A stretch of 64,000 nucleotides of DNA from Pollenia angustigena (taxonomy: Eukaryota > Arthropoda > Insecta > Diptera > Polleniidae). The notes below the pieces were generated by a model. It was not told the DNA's origin and did not search any database. It saw only the letters and a list, made by a program, of their open reading frames with translations. Numbering within the stretch: position 1 is the stretch's first letter; each line of letters opens with the position of its first letter. The translations under genes and the position numbers were made by a program. The stretch is from positions 121,394,053 to 121,458,052 of the forward strand of contig OV884056.1 in NCBI GenBank assembly GCA_930367215.1, in the 5' to 3' direction. This document shows positions 55,682-64,000 of this stretch, in pieces.

Positions 55682-57242
55682 TATACCCTTCACCACAGGT
55701 GTAAAAGGGTATATATAAGTTTGTCATAACGTTTGTAATTTCCACAATATTGATTTTAGACCCCATAAAGTATATATATTCTGGGTCCATATGAGAAGAG
55801 AAGTTGATTTAACGATGTCCGTCTGTCCGTCTGTCCATCTTACGTTTGATATGTGTTTTCCGGATAATCCAGACATGATAGCGGCTAGGTTGTTTTACAT
55901 TTATGTTACATACAGTCCACCATTTCTTGCTATTGAAATTCAGCCAGAACGGTCCAAAAATGACGTAGATATGAGCAAAAAACCACGACTACCTCTAAAT
56001 TTTTCCAAAAATCCCTTGTTGTTGTTGTATTTTTTTTATTTCTGTATATCTTGAGAACGGCAAGAGCCAAAGTTTCCAAATTAGGTACACACATTTAGGT
56101 TGCCAATACACACCATCCTACAAAATGTGGGCGGGATTGGAGAAGTGGGCGTGGTACCTCCCGTACAAAAAAAATTTAAAATTTTATAAAAGCCTAAATT
56201 TAAGGGCTGCCATATGTCCTATGGATATGACTTATATACCAAAATATCTGAAATTTCTTGTAGAACATATTTTATAAAAAACTCGGAAAAATCGGTTCAG
56301 ATACAAAAAAGTTATGACCAAAATTAAGTTTTTTTTTTAAATACCCACTTTCGGGAACCATAGATCTCCCCGAGTCCAAGCTTTATAACTAAAGTAAATG
56401 GTAAATTTCTTCTTCAACACGTCGGTATATAAATCTGCCAAATCGGTTAAAAAATTACAGAGTTATAACCGAAATACTGAATCCACAAAAATTACTCTTT
56501 TTATAATTAACTTTGTTAAAATATATATTTACAAGTTTATATAAATGTTTATATATAAATATAACTTAAGTAAATGGTAAAATTCTTCCTTAACACGTCG
56601 GTATATAAAACTATCAAATCGGTTAGACAATGGGTAATTTATGAGCAAATTACTCAAAAAATGGGCTAAAAAACATCAAAATTTTTATAAAAACCTAAAT
56701 TTTAGGGCTGCTATACGTCCTATGGATATGACTTATATATCAAAATGTCGGAAATTTGTATGAGTTATAACAGAAATACTGGCGTCTAATCACCGCATAC
56801 GATATCGAGCAAAATTCATCGAAATTATTTATTTTGGTATCTTGAAACTCGATATCGAATGAAATGTATTGAATTTGAAATAATAGCATTCGACATCGCG
56901 TAACTCGTATCGCATCGTATGCAAAAAAATTCAATAGTTTATCCGATACGATAGTATCGAATGCAGTGATTAGAACCCTGAATTCCCGAAAATTATTCTT
57001 TTTATACCCTTCACCGAAGGTAAAAAGGTATATACAATATTGATCCTACACCCTATAAAGTACATATGTATATTCTGGGCCCTTATGAAAAGCGAAGTTC
57101 AAAACCGGTTGTCTCTTATTTAAAAAAAAAAAATATTTACCAGTTCTATTTAGTTTTTGTCTAGTTGCTCTGTATTCTGCTCGCACAATGGTGAAGGGTA
57201 TATAAGATTCGGCACAGCCGAATATAGCACTCTTACTTGTTT
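55682..57242. repeat. Dispersed repeat, longest copy in the window
   Basis: It begins TATACCCTTCACCACAGG and ends AGATTCGGCACAGCCGAATA...CTCTTACTTG. The ends are partly inverted relative to each other (TATACCCTTCACC / GGTGAAGGGTATA). It shares blocks with 4265-5485, 10990-11455, 21585-21950 and 29295-29420. No convincing ORF. Confidence 0.7.
56782..56977. mobile_element. 196-bp MITE with CTG duplication
   Basis: Inserted in the dispersed repeat with a 3-bp TSD CTG (56779-56781, 56978-56980). The empty site GAAATACTGAATCC is visible at about 56483. TIRs read GCGTCTAATCACCGCATACG and GGTTCTAATCACTGCATTCG. GATACGAT words fill the interior. The termini resemble those of the Harbinger-like element at 47792. 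Confidence 0.7.
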
Positions 57243-57326
57243 TTAACTAGCAATGAATTTTTTTTAATGAATGTTGCAATTAGTTATCACATTCCTTATA
57301 TATACATATATTTTTTACATACATTT

Positions 57327-60300
57327 AAAATCGTGCCTACTTTGCAAATGCCAAGATCATTGGCTCAGCGGTTGTTCACAATATAAAACAATGACTAGTG
57401 AAAAACGATTCGAAAAAGTCAAAGAATTAAATTTGTGTATAAATTGTCTATCAGAAGGTCTCATGATTTCTAAATGCCCATCCAAAAACAGATGTAAATT
57501 TTGTAAAAAGTCTCATCATACGATGCTTCACCGAACAACAACAACACAAAATAACGATTCATCGCTGCCGGCTTGGGCCTCCTTACCTTCATCGTCTTCA
57601 TCAACAACCGTAAACGTTCATATGGAACAATCATCAGATGGAGTAATTTTAGCTACAGCTGTCATTCTTGTTCGTGATAATGTTGGTGAGTTAAAACTGT
57701 GTCGTGCTCTTTTAGACTCATGTTCGCAAGTGAATCTCATTACGGAAAATTTTGCAAAAGTGTTAAATTTGCCTAAGAGAAAAACTTCAATTAATATAAT
57801 TGGTGTCGGATCTTCATCAACAAAAATCAAATTTGAAACCAATACAGCAATTCGTTCTCGTTATAATAGTGAAGAATATTCAATAAACTTTTATATTACA
57901 AATCATGTTTCTGGGTATCAACCAAATATGGATCTAGATATACACAATTGGAATTTGCCCTCTAAATTAAATTGGGCCGACGAACGGTTTAATGAATCTC
58001 AGCCAATCGACATGCTGATAGGTGCTGATGCCTTTTTTGAAATTCTTGGTACTAAAAAGATTAAACTTGGGTCTGATTTACCAATTTTACAAGAAACTTG
58101 TCTTGGCTACATAGTGTCAGGAAGCTATAAAACCTCAAAAAGTGTACGCAAATTTCAATCATACACTACAATTGCAAATAATACTGATGAAAAGCTCAAC
58201 AAGCAGCTAGAACTTTTATGGTCTATGGAAAAAATATCATCTTTGTCAACAAACTATAATGCAGAACATCAAGCTTGCGAGTCAAATTTCATAAAAAATG
58301 TTGAAGTTTTAACTGATGGACGTATTCAAGTCATGTTACCGTTTAAAGACGATCCTTCGGTACTAGGGTCGTCATATACCTCAGCTTTGAAAAGATTTCA
58401 ATCGTTAGAAAAGCGTTTGTCTCACGATTCAAATGTAAAACAACAGTATACACAATTTATGAAGGAGTACGAGGATTTAGGGCATATGACCCTAATAAAT
58501 CCAAACTTCGATAAGCCACATTTTTACTTGCCACACCAATACGTACTGAAACCATCTAGTGTTAGCACTAAATTACGTGTTGTCTTTGACGCGTCCTCAA
58601 AAACTTCATCAATGAAATCGTTAAATGATATTTTGTGTATTGGTCCCACTATTCAAGATGAATTGTATTTATTGCTCATTCGATTCAGACTTTTTAAATA
58701 TGCTTTGACAGCTGACATCGCTAAAATGTATAGAATGGTGTTAGTAAATCCGTGCCATCGGCCATTTCAGCAAATCTTGTGGAGATATTACGAAGATCAA
58801 CACATTTCCACCTATCAACTGAACACCGTTACATATGGAATGTCTGCGTCACCATACTTTGCAATTCGTAGTTTGCAATTTGTTGCTGATCAATATAAAC
58901 ATAAATATAAAATTGGTTCAGAAACAATAAAAACACAATTTTACGTTGACGATTTGTTGACCGGAGCGAACGATATAGAACTTCTTCGCCAAATCAAGGA
59001 AGAAACAACATTATTATTAAATCAAGGTGGGTTTGAACTAACAAAATTTAAATCTAACAATACTCTGTTACAATTAAAAGATAACCAATCTAAAAATATG
59101 AACATCAATGAGGAAGCCATCACAAGTGCACTTGGAATTACTTGGAATCCAATATAAGATCAGTTTCTTTTTTCTTTTAAACCTAAAAAACAATACATCG
59201 TCGTTACAAAACGTGCCATTTTATCATTGGTATCATCTATATTCGATCCAATGGGTTTAGTTCATCCTATTGTCATTCAACCAAGAGTTTTATTGCAAGA
59301 TTTGTGGATTAACAAAGTCGATTGGGACTCCGAAGTAAGCCAATCATCCAAAGAATCGTTTTTAAACTTCATATCTGACCTTACAAATTTACATTTAGTA
59401 AAAGTACCACGATATGTCTTACAACCAAATTTAGTTTCACTACAGCTGCATGGTTTTTGCGACGCGTCAATACGAGCATATGGATGCTGCCTCTATGCTC
59501 GCTCTATAAATGAAAAAGGTCAAGTGTTTGTGCAGTTAATAACATCAAAATGTCGAGTTGCACCTACAAAAAAGAGAACGATTCCGCAACTAAAACTGTG
59601 CGCGGCGCATCTTCTTTCGAAACTGTTTTCCAAAATAGCGCCTGTTTTCAAGAAATTTAATCCTGAAACATTCCTGTGGTCAGATTCAACCGTAGTTTTA
59701 CAATGGCTTAAAAAACACTCATCTACACTCATAACTTTTGTTGGAAATCGAATATCCGAGATTCAAGAAGTAACTTCAAAATTCTGTTGGCGCCACGTAC
59801 CAACATCACGTAACCCGGCAGATATTCTGTCTCGTGGATGCACAGTATCTGAATTGTCAACATCCATTTGGTATTCTGGTCCATCATTTTTACAGAATTC
59901 ACCTGAAAGTTGGCCAGAGACGCAACTGCCATCGCATAGCAAAGACGTAAATTCAGCCATTCGCAAAACAGCTTTAAAGTGTCACACAATCGAAAATTCT
60001 GTTTTGAGTTTTATAGATCGTACCAGTTCATACCACAAAATGCTGCGTGTAATATGTTGGTTGCTTAGAGTTCGTTATAAAAAGAAAAGCAGTCTAATTT
60101 CAGCGGAAGAACTTACTCGTGCGTTACACTGTATTATTTGGATAATACAACAATACCACTTTTCTGAAGAGTTTAAAACATTAAACAGAGATCAACAAGC
60201 AAAAAACTCTCTTAAATCGCTTAGTCTTTACAAACAAAATGTGGATGGGTTTCCATTGATTCGAGTGGGAGGACGTTTGCAGAACGCTGATATTCCTGAA

Positions 60301-61470
60301 AATCGTAAACATCCGTTTTTGTTACCGAAAGATTGTCATTTTGTTAAAACTTTAGTACATAATCTTCACATCAAAAACTATCATGCTGGTCCAAAAGCTC
60401 TTTTAGCTTTCATTCGACAAAATTTTTGGCTAATCGGTGCTAGAGCCGTAGCTAGAGAGACGGTTCGTGTATGTCCCAGCTGTATACGATACAGACCAAA
60501 ACTCCTGCAGCAAGTAATGGGTGAATTGCCACCTGAACGTGTAACTCCTGCAAGACCATTTGAAAGATGTGGAGTAGATTTTTGTGGACCTATAAACACA
60601 TATTTGAAAATAAGAGGAAAGCAGCCATATAAATGTTATGTGTCCATTTTCGTATGTTTTGTGACTAAGGCGGTTCACATTGAAGCAGTATCTGATCTTT
60701 CATCTGAAGCCTTCATTGCTGCCTTAAAGCGATTGATTGGTCGGCGTGGTTTGCCATCTCATATATTTTGTGACAATGCGACAAATTTCATTGGGGCAAA
60801 TACACAGCTCAATGATCTCAAAAAATTGTTTACGGATAAGTCGTTCAAAAATAATGTTAATGATTTTTGTGGTAAAAACTTTATTAATTTTAATTTTATT
60901 CCCCCCAGGGCACCTCATTTTGGAGGCCTTTGGGAGGCCTCAGTAAAGTCGGCTAAAGGACATCTCTATCGCACTTTAGCCAATGCTAAATTGACTTACG
61001 AAGAGCTTTCAACAACGTTAATTGAAATTGAAGCCATTTTGAACTCTCGTCCAATTTCATCTCAATCAAGTGAACCAAACGATCTGGAAGCATTGACCCC
61101 TGGTCATTTTTTAATTGGTGGTCCATTAAATTCTATACCTGAACAAACGATTGAGTGTCATGAGATTAGTTATCTTCAAAGGTAGAAACATATTACAGCA
61201 GCCAAACAACAATTTTGGGAAAAGTGGTCAACCGACTATTTAAATGAGATGATACAGAAAAGTCGCTGGTCCGAAACAAAACCAAACATTCATCAAAATA
61301 CCCTTGTCCTTATACACGAAGATAATTTGTCACCTTTGAAGTGGGCTATTGGCAGAATAGTATCTACTTATCCCGGCAAAGATGGACGAATTAGAGTGGC
61401 AGACGTTAAAACTTCAAAAGGTTTATTTCGAAGACCTGTGCACAAGTTAGCTGTACTTCTCAACCCTTGA
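57327..61470 (+). pseudogene. BEL Gag-Pol, duplicated copy, 5'-truncated
   Basis: The same protein features as at 41514-45657, from the first zinc knuckle to the pol end. The two nonsense codons (59155-59157, 61183-61185) are shared, so decay predates duplication. About the first 300 residues of Gag are absent; the apparent start at 57271 is in unrelated flanking DNA. Confidence 0.93.
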
Positions 61471-61497
61471 AAGCTAGCACTTTCACCGCCGCCGGAA

Positions 61498-61856
61498 TGT
61501 TTGAGCATTGGTGTTATTGGTTTTCAATTGTAAATTATGTTTATTTTAAAAATTCTTCAAATTTACTTTACGCTTTAATTGTATTTAAAACACATAAAAT
61601 ATTTTGAATTGTCAATTTATATGGTACCTACACTGTAGCTTAATTTCCAATATTTTGTGTATTTATTGCCTACTTCTTTATATAGTTACAGTTTTAGAAC
61701 ACTTCTTGGGTATAAAATCAAAATTTAAATAAAAATAAAGTCAGTTGTTGTTTATAACGTTCTTTGAAAACAAGTCTTTGTTCACTCGTCTTGCTCTGTG
61801 TAATTTAGTTTCGTTTTTTCTTGTAATTTCAATAAGGAAACTACAAAGCTCATACA
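61498..61856 (+). repeat. BEL 3' LTR, duplicated copy
   Basis: Identical by eye to 45685-46043. No matching 5' LTR exists for this copy. Confidence 0.95.
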
Positions 61857-62261
61857 ACTGGGTTAAGGTTTTACCTTCTTGGTCCCTACTAAAGTTGAAA
61901 TTTGACAAAAATATAGTAGTGTCTTAACATTTCAAATATAAATAACACAATAGTCGCACATATTACTTGTTTAAAGATAACAAGACTACCTAGCAAAAAG
62001 CTAGCAAGGCATTATCGATGATAGATCGATGATTTTTGAGCAATGATAATTTCTTTCGGATTAAATTTAAAAAAATCACTTTTTTCTATATTAAAAAAAA
62101 AATTGTGTTTAACAACAGGGCACAACCACAATATTTTGACCTAATTGTATGGTTACCTTAGTTTTAATATGTTACTTTTAAATAAAATTAAAATTTTGGA
62201 AACCGGTGACAAACAAAAGTTGGACTTTTGGCCAATGAAAAAAAATTTTCAGCCACTGTGC

Positions 62262-63604
62262 GACGTTCAGAAATAAAGATAGGCAGGCCATTGTTGGACC
62301 GTAACGAGCAACTTGTGGTTGATGAGAGGGTGGCAACGGACTGTGTTTTTCAGACCATAGTCAAATTACTTTCACATTGAACCTACCTAAGGTTGCTCCG
62401 TTTAGGAACTCGAGGGGGACAAAATGGAACTCCGAAATGGGTTGGTTACATTTCCGGGTTGGCGTTAACAGCCCAAATGGTGAAACAGGGAACTTCACGT
62501 TTAATCTACGGTTAGGAGACTGTTTAATAGGGCCAAGCTTACGAGAGCACAAGAGGATAGGAACAATCACAGGGTGCAATTCAACAAGTATAAGGCGGAC
62601 CTAAAAAGGGCAAAACGACTATCATGGAAACAAATTTGTGTATCCATCGATAATGTCAACGAGGTCTCTAGATTTCGACGGATTTTATCCCAGGACCCTA
62701 AGGCCCTGGGGAACATCCAAAGGAATGACGGCTCATGGACTGGGTCTAGCTCTGATACCCTAACCTTATTTATGGAGACGCACTTTCGCGGTTACATGGA
62801 AACCGGAGGAATGGAAGATGGTCAGTGGAACGCGATATCCGTAACATCGGTTCATACTTCCGCTTCCGTCGGGGAAATGTTCACAAGGAAGAAGCTGGCG
62901 TGGGCGGTCAATCCGGGTCCGGATGGCATTTTTCCGGCCATGGTTTGCAACTTCCCGGACGATGCATCATTTCTGCTGGTGAATATATTCAAGAAATGCT
63001 TCAGCAGGAGATATCTACCTAGGGGGTGGAGAGAGGTTAGGGTGATTTGTATACCCAAGGCTGGTAAAGCGGTCCACTCGAAAACGGGGGATTTAAGACC
63101 TATTAGTCTGTCTTCATTCTTGTTGAAGACTCTTGAGAGACTAATAGATTTCTATCTCAGGAGTTGTATTGAGACCCGCCTTATTAGCGACGCTCAACAT
63201 GCCTACCTGAAGGGTAAATCTGTTGAGAGTGCTTAACATGAGGTAGTGGGTTGTATTGAGCACGGTCTGAGGCGTTTCTAGATCAAGAAGGAGCCTTTAA
63301 TAACAGTAGGATTGAGACGATTAGAGATTCGTTGATGGAGTTGGGAGTTAAGGACTTTCTGGTAGAGTGGATAGTATGCATGCTTAGCAGTAGGATTATA
63401 AAATCGAGCCTGGGGGATCATGTGATGAGGAGGAGGGCTACCATGGGGACACCACAAGGGGGGTTTATCACCTCTACTGTTGTTGCTTGCGGTCAACGGG
63501 ATTCTCAGGTCATTTGATTCCTTGGGCAGGAAAGTTGTTTCCTATGCGAACGACATAGTTCTTCTGGTCAGAGGAAATTTCTGTCTGTCGGAGAAATTAT
63601 GCAG
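62262..63604 (+). pseudogene. LOA LINE fragment, duplicated copy
   Basis: Identical by eye to 46449-47791, with the same deletions and YAND change. Confidence 0.93.
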
Positions 63605-64000
63605 GAGGCTTATTCTGAATTGCGATGCGAAAATCAATGCGATGCGAAAATGCATAAATGCGAACAGTTGCTATTCTGTATTGCGATATTCGCAGTTTTT
63701 TTTTTTTAATCGCATTTCGAATGCGAAAAGGTGACAAGTCGGTATTCTACATTGCGAAAACAAACGTCAAATTCGCAAAATTTATTCGACAACAAAATAG
63801 CATTCGCAAAGTACAAACATGTTAGTGAAAGATAATATTTTATTTATTTATTCATCATATATTTATTATTTAATTCAGGGAAGCAAGCAATAAAACCACC
63901 AAACCGCGTTAATTTGAAATAATGATAGAATATGTATATGAATAAGCACAGCCAAATGCACATCAGTCGGCAAATACTTTGTGGCAAACGTTAACTGAAG
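63605..64000 (+). mobile_element. Harbinger-like element, duplicated copy, cut by window end
   Basis: Same left TIR and CAG flank as 47792. It includes the first part of the SANT-domain exon and stops at the window edge. Confidence 0.93.

Larger units (their letters stand above)
57327..64000 (+). repeat. Segmental duplication of 41514-48187
   Basis: Every position equals its partner 15,813 bp upstream, to the end of the window (at least 6,674 bp). I saw only two substitutions: A to G at the equivalent of 44231 (synonymous, Leu) and A to T near 46229/62042. The copy begins inside BEL gag without an LTR and extends through the BEL 3' LTR, spacer, LOA fragment and part of the Harbinger-like element. 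It is therefore a DNA duplication (or assembly artefact), not a retrotransposition. Confidence 0.95.

Noticed and set aside
57271..57330. ATG start for the duplicated BEL frame
   Set aside because: The first 20 codons are flanking AT-rich DNA joined at the duplication breakpoint, not BEL Gag.
1..64000. CRISPR arrays, tRNA or rRNA genes
   Set aside because: No spaced direct-repeat array and no recognisable tRNA or rRNA; the tRNA-Arg match at 37645 is only a primer site.

Overview
This 64 kb window is eukaryotic and comes from a fly (Diptera). It is AT-rich and intron-bearing, with no bacterial operons. The only host coding sequence I can support is two adjacent minus-strand exons (20088-20871 and 20933-21203), joined by a 61-bp GT-AG intron. 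They encode the central part of the cohesin kleisin Rad21 (Drosophila vtd/verthandi). A cyclorrhaphan, perhaps calyptrate, fly is an inference from the Rad21 match and the types of repeats. If the exon calls are right, the rest of the window is mostly intronic. The introns are very long (at least 20 kb on one side and about 43 kb on the other) and full of transposons, like the heterochromatic Drosophila gene.

Layout. 1-5.7 kb: a decayed Myb/SANT-like DNA-binding gene, a hAT-like MITE, a LINE 3' fragment, two further inverted-repeat elements and a dispersed repeat holding five 152-bp tandem units. 5.7-10.5 kb: a full-length Jockey LINE (minus strand) with both ORFs intact, a perfect 13-bp target site duplication (TSD) and a DPE-type internal promoter. 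11.7-13.0 kb: a broken head-to-head Jockey copy. 13.3-15.4 kb: a foldback-like element with about 480-bp inverted arms. 16.2-19.4 kb: a MITE, an (AT)n array, a hAT element with a transposase remnant and perfect TSD nested in another repeat, and an odd terminal-inverted-repeat (TIR) element with a perfect 8-bp TSD. 20.1-21.2 kb: Rad21. 22.0-28.1 kb: a decayed LOA-clade LINE and the start of a second copy. 28.1-38.4 kb: a zone bounded by inverted repeats and containing a complete but inactivated 412/mdg1-like Ty3 LTR element (30945-37953, TSD CAGG, tRNA-Arg primer site). 39.0-39.5 kb: a Helitron-like element. 39.8-46.0 kb: a complete BEL/Pao LTR element (TSD ACTGG). 46.4-49.6 kb: a LOA fragment interrupted by a TIR element that carries a Myb/SANT ORF, then a Jockey ORF1 fragment. 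49.6-57.2 kb: a CR1-group LINE split by an antisense RTE-like LINE, followed by a dispersed repeat that itself contains a MITE. 57.3-64.0 kb: a near-perfect second copy of 41514-48187.

No functional cooperation between genes is expected beyond the two-ORF LINE and the LTR elements. The most informative signals are the nesting order, the TSDs, the intact Jockey LINE, the segmental duplication, and the Harbinger-like elements that leave CWG duplications and carry a SANT-type domain.
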